From NCBI GenBank assembly GCA_031285815.1, contig JAITVM010000014.1, positions 1 through 7,098 of the forward strand: 7,098 bases of DNA, read 5' to 3'. The notes beneath the pieces are model-generated. The model ran no database searches. It had not been told where the DNA came from and was given only the letters and a program-made list of their open reading frames with translations. The number at the start of each line of letters is the position of its first letter. Position 1 is the first letter of the stretch. The stretch comes from Clostridiales bacterium. GTDB taxonomy: Bacteria > Bacillota > Clostridia > Lachnospirales > JAITVM01. The translations under genes and the position numbers were made by a program. Positions 1 through 5,829 of the stretch are shown here, in pieces.

Positions 1-318
1 AAAAACGACCTACTTTTTGCCGTATCTTATTCGGGCAAAAAACAAGAAACACTGGAGCTGGCAAAAATAGCCCTGCAACGCGATGTACCGGTTATCTCTT
101 TTACAAGGGTCGGGAATACGCCCCTTGCCGAATGTTCAGTTGTTAATTTTGAAGCCGCTGCCTTTGAAGATGTTTACCGGACCGGTGCCTTCGGTTCACG
201 CATCGCCCAGTTATATTTAGTAGATGTTATATTCTTAACTTACAGCCTTTTCTTTAGCGAACAGGCATCCTCCAAATTACGAAATACTTATGAAATTGTA
301 AACCCTAATAGGATGTGA
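1..318 (+). CDS. murR: MurR/RpiR-family transcriptional regulator, C-terminal SIS domain (5' partial)
   Basis: The frame is open from the first base of the window and stops with TGA at 316-318, leaving the last 105 residues. The N-terminal helix-turn-helix domain lies outside the window. What remains is the second half of a SIS (sugar isomerase) domain. It has the phosphosugar-binding loop with S-Y-S-G (near residues 9-12), a following 'ETLELAK' helix, a 'PVISFT' strand and the 'TPLAE' turn. It also has the 'YRTGAFGSRIAQLYLVDVIF' helix that is very typical of RpiR-family regulators. Regulators of this family bind phosphosugars through SIS. The downstream genes handle MurNAc-6-phosphate, so MurNAc-6-P is the likely effector and this operon the likely target (inference from context). 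The stop is 7 bases before the next start, so translational coupling is plausible. The family is clear; the exact identity as MurR rests on its neighbours. Confidence 0.85.
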   Translation, partial: KNDLLFAVSYSGKKQETLELAKIALQRDVPVISFTRVGNTPLAECSVVNFEAAAFEDVYRTGAFGSRIAQLYLVDVIFLTYSLFFSEQASSKLRNTYEIVNPNRM

Positions 319-325
319 TAATAAA

Positions 326-1357
326 ATGCTTTTCTCTTTATACTCTACGGACAGCAAAGAGGTTTGGGATAGGGTTGTGGATTTGGCTACCCAAAATGGG
401 GAAAAAGAAATGTTTTGCTCCCTGCATATACCCGAAGCCGATAATTTGCAAAATTTCCTTGAGTTCCTAAAACAACTGCATATAAACAAAGGTTTTAATT
501 TCACGGCTGATATTTCCCCCCTAACATTAAAAAAATTATCACTTACAATAGAAAACTTAAATGAAATCCGTAAATACGGGATAAACTGCCTACGTATTGA
601 TTTTGGGTTCTCGGCTGCTGAAATTATTAGAATTGGCAAGGCAGGTTTTAAGATAGCGGTAAATGCAAGCGTTGTAAACGAAAGTTTCATAAATGAACTT
701 AAGGGCTTAAGCTTTTTCGGGTGGCATAATTATTACCCGCGGCCCGAAACAGGCATAGATGTTTCTTATTTCAAATCCCAAAACGAATTATTTAAAAAAT
801 ATAATTTGCCGGTTTACACATTTATACCCGGCGACTCTTTTTACCGGGCCCCGCTTCACATGGGCCTGCCTGTCATTGAAAGCCAGCGGTTCCAAAATAC
901 TTATGTAAATTTTATAGAGATGAAAAAATTAGCGCCGGGCATGCCGGTTTGTGTTGCCGAAGGGTTAATTTATAAGCGCCATTTGCGCTGGATAAACGAA
1001 TATGAAGCGAGTGGCATAATAACTATCCCACTAAGCAATTTTGATGAACTGAGTAAAAGCCTGGATGGAAAATGTTTTTATGTGAGGAAGGAAGAGGCAA
1101 ATATTTCGTGGCGGCTTGAAGATACCAGGAAGTTATTAGAAAAGCCACAAGAAATTTTAAATGCTAGCCTCAGAAAACGCGGCTCATTACAAATGGATAC
1201 AAGCGGCTATGGCAGGTATGAAGGCGAAATACATATAATGACTAAAGACAGCCCACTACACCCATATGTAATAAGAATATCCGAAATCCCTTCACCTTAC
1301 ATTAATTTGGTTGATTTTTTAGATGCCCACCCGAAAATACGTTTTGAAATAATATAG
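326..1357 (+). CDS. mupG: MupG-type 6-phospho-N-acetylmuramidase (DUF871 / GH170 family)
   Basis: The 343-residue product matches the DUF871/MupG family in length and motifs. An N-terminal TIM-barrel part covers about residues 1-240. It includes an opening 'LFSLYS' strand, 'LRIDFGFSAAEI', the family signature 'YYPRPETG' preceded by W-H-N, and 'HMGLPVIESQR'. A smaller C-terminal cyclophilin-like domain covers about 260-343, with the signature 'RKRGSLQMD...GYGRYEGEIHI'. In Staphylococcus aureus, MupG cleaves MurNAc-6-P-GlcNAc inside the cell to MurNAc-6-P and GlcNAc, after uptake by MurP. The neighbours here (MurR-like, MurP, MurQ) support the same role. No signal peptide is seen, so it should be cytoplasmic. 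The start is the ATG 7 bases after the regulator's stop. Its Shine-Dalgarno (AGGATG from 310) is weak and distant, so coupling to upstream translation is likely. Domain boundaries are estimates. Confidence 0.88.
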   Translation: MLFSLYSTDSKEVWDRVVDLATQNGEKEMFCSLHIPEADNLQNFLEFLKQLHINKGFNFTADISPLTLKKLSLTIENLNEIRKYGINCLRIDFGFSAAEIIRIGKAGFKIAVNASVVNESFINELKGLSFFGWHNYYPRPETGIDVSYFKSQNELFKKYNLPVYTFIPGDSFYRAPLHMGLPVIESQRFQNTYVNFIEMKKLAPGMPVCVAEGLIYKRHLRWINEYEASGIITIPLSNFDELSKSLDGKCFYVRKEEANISWRLEDTRKLLEKPQEILNASLRKRGSLQMDTSGYGRYEGEIHIMTKDSPLHPYVIRISEIPSPYINLVDFLDAHPKIRFEII

Positions 1358-1436
1358 CCCTTTTTTAATTAAAGCAATTCAAAAATGATTATCCAATTTT
1401 TTTAATTATGGCAAATTTCATAAGGAGGCATTTATC
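1358..1436 (+). other. AT-rich gap between mupG and murP with weak regulatory-like signals
   Basis: This 79-base gap is the longest in the plus-strand operon. It holds a TTTAATTAAA palindrome (1364-1373) and an all-AT AAAAAT/ATTTTT inverted repeat (1381-1386 and 1396-1401). It also has a TTATG-N8-CATAA inverted repeat (1406-1410 and 1419-1423) whose right arm touches the murP Shine-Dalgarno AAGGAGG (1422-1428). TTCAAA (1378-1383) and TTTAAT (1401-1406) are 17 bases apart and resemble a weak sigma-A promoter. All of these are individually expected by chance in such AT-rich sequence. I see no convincing intrinsic terminator or recognised operator. Confidence 0.25.
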
Positions 1437-2861
1437 ATGGATTATAAAAAACTCGCAACAGAAATTATCAGGCTAATTGGTGGGCAGGGCAATATTAAAA
1501 GCTACACTAACTGCATGACGCGCCTTAGGGTATCTGTAAAAGACAAATCGAAAATTGATGCAGGGTCAATTAAAGCCCTTAAAGGCGTTATCGGCATTAT
1601 GGACGGCGAAGCTTTTCAAATTATTGTAGGCCCAGGGCACGCACAGCGCTTAAAAGACGCTGTAGAAGAAATTACCGGTATAAAATCAGACGCTACTGTT
1701 GAAGATGATTTTAACAGCGTCGCCGATGCCACAAAAGCAAAAATTAAAGCCAGCCAAACCCACATGTTCCAAAGGGCCCTTAAGCACGTAGGGAATGTTT
1801 TTATCCCAATCATCCCTGGTTTTGTTGGTTGCGGCCTAATTATGGCTATAACAAATGTTTGGAAACTGGCAGACCCAGCTATTACCGGCAACCAATGGTT
1901 TGCAGCTTTTGCCGCAATCGGCGGGCTAGTCGGCGGGCTGCTTCATATAATAATAGGCTATAATTCTTCTAAAGAATTTGGCGGCTCACCAATTTTGGGC
2001 GCTATCGCAGGGGCGTTTATTTATTCGCCGGCACTAAACGGCATAGCGGCTACGGCAGATGCCCCGGCTAAATTATTAACTATACCGTTGTTTGGGGTAG
2101 GGGTCCGTTCCGCTTTAGGAGGGGTCCTTGGCGTAATCCTTGCCGCGTTCGTTTTTGCTTGGATTGAGAAGCGTGTCAGAAAATTTGTCCCGGCAGCGCT
2201 TGATTTATTTCTTGTACCTTTTATAACTATAATCATTGGCAGTATAATTACCCTATTCATCATTATGCCTATCTCGGCTATAATAATGCAAGGGATTACT
2301 TTTGTATTAGTAGATTTAGCCCTTAGGCAATGGGGCGCATTTGGCGGCTTCCTCTTATCTGCTTTGTTTCTGCCGCTTGTTATGCTCGGATTGCACCAGG
2401 GCCTTACCCCTATCCATACAGAACTTATAAACACGGTAGGCTATACTGTGCTATTACCGATCCTGGCGTGTGCCGGTGCCGGCCAAGTTGGTATGGCAAT
2501 AGCAGTTTACCTTAAAACAAAAAACCCGAAACTCAAGGGGTTAATTTCTAATGCATTGCCTATCGGTATTTTGGGGATTGGCGAGCCCCTTATTTATGGT
2601 GTCTCACTGCCATTATTCTACCCATTTATCACAGCTTGTTTGGGTGCGGGGTTTGGTGGCGCGCTTATCGGTTTTGCAACCTCGGTTATAGGCGACGTAG
2701 GCGCCACTGCTGTCGGGCCGTCAGGCGTTGTTTTAATCCCACTTATAGCTAATGGCATGTGGTTATGGTATTTGATGGGTTTAGTTGCAGCTTACGCGGG
2801 CGGGTTTGTTTTAACTTACTTTTTTGGGTTTAAAGAAAGTATGCTTGAACGCCTTAAATAA
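1437..2861 (+). CDS. murP: PTS N-acetylmuramic acid transporter, EIIBC component (MurP-type)
   Basis: This 474-residue protein has the length and layout of MurP. An N-terminal EIIB domain (about 1-85) carries the phosphorylation-site cysteine Cys26 in 'YTNCMTRLR' and the 'GVIGIM...FQIIVGPG' strand-turn. A linker follows, then an EIIC domain (about 110-470) with many hydrophobic transmembrane segments. The EIIC signatures 'LHQGLTPIH' and 'GIGEPLIYGV' (a form of the GITEP sugar-site motif) are intact. No EIIA domain is fused, so phosphate must come from a separate glucose-type EIIA, as is known for MurP. It would import MurNAc, or MurNAc-GlcNAc, as the 6-phosphate. EIIBC proteins for sucrose or trehalose look similar; the flanking mupG and murQ decide for the MurNAc type. 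The start ATG has a strong AAGGAGG at 1422-1428 with 8 bases of spacing. Confidence 0.92.
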   Translation: MDYKKLATEIIRLIGGQGNIKSYTNCMTRLRVSVKDKSKIDAGSIKALKGVIGIMDGEAFQIIVGPGHAQRLKDAVEEITGIKSDATVEDDFNSVADATKAKIKASQTHMFQRALKHVGNVFIPIIPGFVGCGLIMAITNVWKLADPAITGNQWFAAFAAIGGLVGGLLHIIIGYNSSKEFGGSPILGAIAGAFIYSPALNGIAATADAPAKLLTIPLFGVGVRSALGGVLGVILAAFVFAWIEKRVRKFVPAALDLFLVPFITIIIGSIITLFIIMPISAIIMQGITFVLVDLALRQWGAFGGFLLSALFLPLVMLGLHQGLTPIHTELINTVGYTVLLPILACAGAGQVGMAIAVYLKTKNPKLKGLISNALPIGILGIGEPLIYGVSLPLFYPFITACLGAGFGGALIGFATSVIGDVGATAVGPSGVVLIPLIANGMWLWYLMGLVAAYAGGFVLTYFFGFKESMLERLK

Positions 2862-2869
2862 ATAAAACA

Positions 2870-2875
2870 GGGAGG
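2870..2875 (+). promoter_or_regulatory. Ribosome binding site that decides the murQ start
   Basis: GGGAGG lies directly against the ATG at 2876 with no spacer, so that ATG cannot use it well. The in-frame TTG at 2885 sits 9 bases downstream of the site, an ordinary spacing. No other purine-rich site lies upstream in the short gap after murP. Confidence 0.65.
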
Positions 2876-2884
2876 ATGAAAAAC

Positions 2885-3796
2885 TTGAATGACCTTGGTG
2901 GGTTACATACGGAAAAACAAAATGAGGGCACAATAAATTTAGATAAAATGTCTGCATTAGAGGTTTGTATGGCAATGAACAACGAAGACTCAAAAGTTAT
3001 TTCAGCCATAAAAGAGGAACTGGCACAAATAGCCAAAGCCATAGATTTAACAGTTTCACAAATAAAAAAAGGTGGCCGTTTAATTTATATGGGTGCCGGA
3101 ACAAGCGGCCGCATGGGGATAATAGACGCAGTTGAATGCGTACCCACATTCGGCGTTACGCCGGAAGATGTAGTTGGTTTAATCGCCGGCGGCGACATGG
3201 CCTTTATAAAAGCGGTTGAAGGGGCGGAAGATTCTTCAGAAATGGCTGCTGCTGATTTGAAAAACCTTAATTTAGCAGAAAATGATATAGTAATCGGGAT
3301 TGCCGCAAGCGGCCGGACGCCATATGTTATTGGCGGGCTTATATATGCAAACTCGCAAAACGCCGAAACCGTATCCATTTCCTGCAATAAAAATTCTGAA
3401 ATTTCAAAATATGCAAATTTAGCCATAGAAGTAGATGCAGGGCCAGAGGTTTTAACAGGTTCAACCAGGCTTAAAGCCGGGACAGCACAAAAACTTATTT
3501 TGAATATGATATCAACCGGGTCAATGGCCAGATGCGGAAAAGTATATAAAAACCTGATGGTGGATGTACTCATGACAAATGAAAAGCTTAAGGGCCGCGG
3601 CAAGCGCATGCTTATGCAAATCACAAATATAAGTAGCAGTGAAGCCGACGAATTCCTCCGCCTATCTGATAATAAATTAAAAACTGCAATAGTCATGGCA
3701 GAAAAAAACTGTAGCAAAGAAGAAGCCGACGAATTGTTAAATAATTTTGGCGGGTCTATTGAAAAAGCTATAAACGGTAAAAAAACAGCCCCTTAG
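2885..3796 (+). CDS. murQ: N-acetylmuramic acid 6-phosphate etherase (MurQ)
   Basis: MurQ cleaves the lactyl ether of MurNAc-6-P, giving GlcNAc-6-P and D-lactate in the cytoplasm. It is the committed step of MurNAc recycling. The product is about 303 residues, normal for the family, and is built on a SIS fold. Counted from the ATG at 2876, the signatures are 'GGRLIYMGAGTSGRMG' (66-81), 'DAVECVPTFG' (84-93), 'AVEGAEDS' (113-120), 'GIAASGRTPY', 'TGSTRLKAGTAQK' and 'NLMVDV'. The two glutamates that match E. coli Glu83 and Glu114 are present as E87 and E118, with the same 31-residue spacing, so the enzyme should be active. The start is chosen as TTG 2885 because of its Shine-Dalgarno spacing; the ATG at 2876 would add only three residues. 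It lies 23 bases after murP. The 3' end of the gene forms one arm of the terminator. Confidence 0.95.
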   Translation: MNDLGGLHTEKQNEGTINLDKMSALEVCMAMNNEDSKVISAIKEELAQIAKAIDLTVSQIKKGGRLIYMGAGTSGRMGIIDAVECVPTFGVTPEDVVGLIAGGDMAFIKAVEGAEDSSEMAAADLKNLNLAENDIVIGIAASGRTPYVIGGLIYANSQNAETVSISCNKNSEISKYANLAIEVDAGPEVLTGSTRLKAGTAQKLILNMISTGSMARCGKVYKNLMVDVLMTNEKLKGRGKRMLMQITNISSSEADEFLRLSDNKLKTAIVMAEKNCSKEEADELLNNFGGSIEKAINGKKTAP

Positions 3797-3817
3797 GTTT
3801 GGGGTTGTTTTTTTACC
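3776..3817. terminator. Bidirectional intrinsic terminator between the converging operons
   Basis: A 17-base arm (3776-3792, GGTA7CAGCCCC) pairs with 3801-3817 (GGGGTTGT7ACC) around an 8-base loop. The only imperfection is one G-T wobble (3788 with 3805). The GC core is flanked by an A-tract on one side and a T-tract on the other, so each strand reads as hairpin plus U-run. It can therefore stop both the murQ transcript and the transcript from the minus-strand gene ending at 3838. The left arm is coding sequence of murQ, and the murQ stop codon lies in the loop. Confidence 0.9.
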
Positions 3818-3837
3818 TGCAATGAATAAATTTAATT

Positions 3838-4512
3838 TTACTCGATGACAACATTTATATCAACACCATGAACCTCGATATTTTTTAAAAACATGCCCAG
3901 CAATTCTTTAACCGCTTTTGTGGCACTTTCTTTAGCCTGGTTTTGTAAATTATCTTTTGAGAGCTCTAAAATTATAGAATTCTTGACCTTCTTCATTAAT
4001 TCATTTTGCTCTGCCGCAGTAATTTCAATCTCCCCAAACCTAAGCAGCCCATTATTTGTTGAATATATTTCTGTCCTGCCTTCCAGTATTTCTACAGACG
4101 AAATAATTGGTTTTTTAATTTTAATAGTTAAAACTTCTGTATCCTCATTATATTCCATCATTTCTTCAGTAATTTCACCAAGGTTAGTTGAGAATTTCGC
4201 TTTGCCATAAAAAACTATAGTTTGGTCCTTCCTGAAAATTTTCCAATCAGTAAAAGACTCATCCCATTTTATTTCTTCCCTCAGCTCTGTTTCTAAAACT
4301 ACCAATTCTTTTTTAGCATTTATTCTTTCAAACAAAACATCTTGGACTTTTATTTTCTTTAGAATTTTTGCCATCTCGGGCATTTCTATATCCATTGGTT
4401 TATTACCTGCTAAAAACTCAGCCTTTGAGGTTTCTTTTGAATTAAATGCATAAAAATTCCCTACCAAAACAAAAATAGCCGCCAAAACAAAAAAACTTTT
4501 TAATTTTTTCAA
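3838..4512 (-). CDS. DUF4230-like membrane-anchored or exported protein
   Basis: The 224-residue product begins with a short basic stretch and a hydrophobic segment (about residues 5-23) with no clear lipobox, so it is a signal anchor or an uncleaved signal peptide. The rest is soluble and resembles DUF4230 proteins. It has strands rich in hydrophobic/charged alternation ('ELVVLETEL'), a 'TIVFYGKAKFSTNLGEI' segment, and 'VLTIKIKKPIISSVEI' (compare the family's 'I.I.LP.p.I...ei'). It ends in a long alanine/lysine-rich helix (about 170-208) and a final 'VDINVVIE' strand. No enzymatic motif is visible and the family's function is unknown to me. The start is TTG at 4512-4510, supported by AGGGGG 10 bases upstream; no ATG is available at this N-terminus. 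It is the last gene of the minus-strand operon, 36 bases after the PyrC homologue. The family assignment is moderately sure. Confidence 0.65.
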   Translation of the reverse strand: MKKLKSFFVLAAIFVLVGNFYAFNSKETSKAEFLAGNKPMDIEMPEMAKILKKIKVQDVLFERINAKKELVVLETELREEIKWDESFTDWKIFRKDQTIVFYGKAKFSTNLGEITEEMMEYNEDTEVLTIKIKKPIISSVEILEGRTEIYSTNNGLLRFGEIEITAAEQNELMKKVKNSIILELSKDNLQNQAKESATKAVKELLGMFLKNIEVHGVDINVVIE

Positions 4513-4522
4513 AACTACAAAG

Positions 4523-4528
4523 CCCCCT
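4523..4528 (-). promoter_or_regulatory. Ribosome binding site supporting a TTG start
   Basis: On the minus strand this reads AGGGGG, 10 bases upstream of TTG 4512-4510. It is the only purine-rich site in the 36-base gap and supports the non-ATG start of the DUF4230-like gene. Confidence 0.55.
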
Positions 4529-4548
4529 ATCTCAAAAATAGAACTAAG

Positions 4549-5829
4549 TTAAAACTCCTGCAGGTACATTATCCTGCCCTGCACAATAGTCCCTAAAACC
4601 TTCCCTTTAACGGTTTTGCCGCTATATGGTGAAAATTTCGCTTTAGACGCAAATGTTGACGGGTCTATTTTATTTTCAGCATGGGCATCAAAAATAAACA
4701 TATCCGCAGACATCCCAACTTGAAGCCCGCCTTTTTCCGGAAGGTTCAAAAACTTAGCCGGGTTTACCGTCAGCTTTTTTAAAAAATCCATAATGCCCAT
4801 CCCCCTTTCCAGGACAAGGCAATTATAAGATACTAAAAAAGCTGTCTCTAAAGAGGAAATACCATATGCTGCATTTTCAAAATCTGTCATTTTCCTTTCG
4901 ATTGTCTCCGGTGAATGCCCAGAAGAAACCATATCTATAGTGCCGTCAAAAATCCCTTCAATAACCGCTTCAACATCCTCTTTTGTACGAAGCGGCGGCT
5001 TCACTTTAAAAAAAGTGCCGTAACCGCGCAGGTCTTCTTCAGTCAATGTAAAATAATGCGGGCAAGTATCGCATGTGGCCTTTACGCCATTTTTTTTAGC
5101 CTCGCGGATTAGCCAGACAGAGCCTTTTGTACTGATATTTGTTATATGGATCCTTGCACCTGCATATTTAGCTAACAGCAGGTTCCTGGCTACAACAACC
5201 TCCTCCGACTCGCGCGGTATGCCCCGGAGCCCCACTTCTGTCGAGATAATCCCTTTATTCATCACGCCTGCGCCCGAAATAGATTTATCCTCGCAAAAAG
5301 TTATTACCGGTATATCAAACATAGTAGAATATTTTAAAACATTACTGAGGAGCGAAGCGTCATAATCAGCCTTCCCGCCATCCGAAATAGCTACAACCCC
5401 AGCCTGTTTCATCTGGCCAACCTCCGACATTTGTGTGCCATTAAGGCCTTTTGTCATGCCGCCATACTGATAAATATTAACATAGGATAAGTTTTTCGCT
5501 TTGTTATCTATATATTTAACAACAGTTTTATCATCAATAACCGGGTTAGTGTCCGGCGAAGCAGTTAGCGTGGTAAAGCCGCCTTTTATTGCTGATTTTG
5601 AAACAGTTGCAATGTCCTCTTTGTATTCAAACCCAGGGTCGCAAATTTTGCAGGATACATCAATAAGCCCCGGGAAAACATATTTCCCTTTAGCATCGAT
5701 ATATTCCGGGATATCATAATTAAGCTTGGGCCCGATTTCCACAATTTCACCATAATCAATAAAGATATCTGAAATATCAAGGCTGCCGGATTCATCGAAC
5801 ACCGACGCATTTTTAATTAAAAGCCTCAT
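4549..5829 (-). CDS. pyrC: Class I dihydroorotase homologue, predicted catalytically inactive (PyrC')
   Basis: Length (426) and fold markers are those of class I dihydroorotases: an N-terminal beta-sandwich with 'YVFPGLIDV' (50-58), 'GGFTTL', 'TNPVIDD', 'CPHYFTLTEEDL', 'KPPLR', 'GISSLETA' and a C-terminal 'GMSADMFIFD'. All metal-ligand positions are changed. The HxH motif is S59-C60-K61, the DDG motif is D150-G151-G152, the His of HCED is F178, the His of CHxST is N231, and DHAPH is G304-H-S-P-E308. Substrate residues are also gone: the Arg of HLR is C63, the Asn of MPNT is D93 and the Asn of KxNPPLR is K277. It therefore should not bind zinc or turn over dihydroorotate. The frame is intact, and GGGAGG sits 11 bases before the ATG. 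The gene starts inside the end of the PyrB homologue. Non-catalytic PyrC' proteins that hold ATCase together in Pseudomonas are the nearest known parallel. Homology is sure; inactivity is a strong inference. Confidence 0.9.
   Translation of the reverse strand: MRLLIKNASVFDESGSLDISDIFIDYGEIVEIGPKLNYDIPEYIDAKGKYVFPGLIDVSCKICDPGFEYKEDIATVSKSAIKGGFTTLTASPDTNPVIDDKTVVKYIDNKAKNLSYVNIYQYGGMTKGLNGTQMSEVGQMKQAGVVAISDGGKADYDASLLSNVLKYSTMFDIPVITFCEDKSISGAGVMNKGIISTEVGLRGIPRESEEVVVARNLLLAKYAGARIHITNISTKGSVWLIREAKKNGVKATCDTCPHYFTLTEEDLRGYGTFFKVKPPLRTKEDVEAVIEGIFDGTIDMVSSGHSPETIERKMTDFENAAYGISSLETAFLVSYNCLVLERGMGIMDFLKKLTVNPAKFLNLPEKGGLQVGMSADMFIFDAHAENKIDPSTFASKAKFSPYSGKTVKGKVLGTIVQGRIMYLQEF

Noticed and set aside
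277..690. Minus-strand open frame opposite the regulator end and mupG
   Set aside because: It is antisense to two real genes, has no homology I can recognise and straddles their junction.
1358..1410. Possible intrinsic terminator after mupG (T-runs at 1361-1366 and 1397-1403)
   Set aside because: The only inverted repeats near the T-runs are short and purely AT, so no stable GC-containing stem precedes either run.
2021..2434. Minus-strand open frame inside murP, and a short plus-strand frame at 2330-2515
   Set aside because: Both are embedded in the EIIC coding region, which has clear family motifs; their products look like out-of-frame translations.
3085..3717. Long open frame on the minus strand (210 codons) opposite murQ
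   Set aside because: It lies entirely antisense to a strongly conserved murQ. Its product has no recognisable motif, is rich in Ser/Ile/Phe as expected of a shadow frame, and lacks a sensible context.
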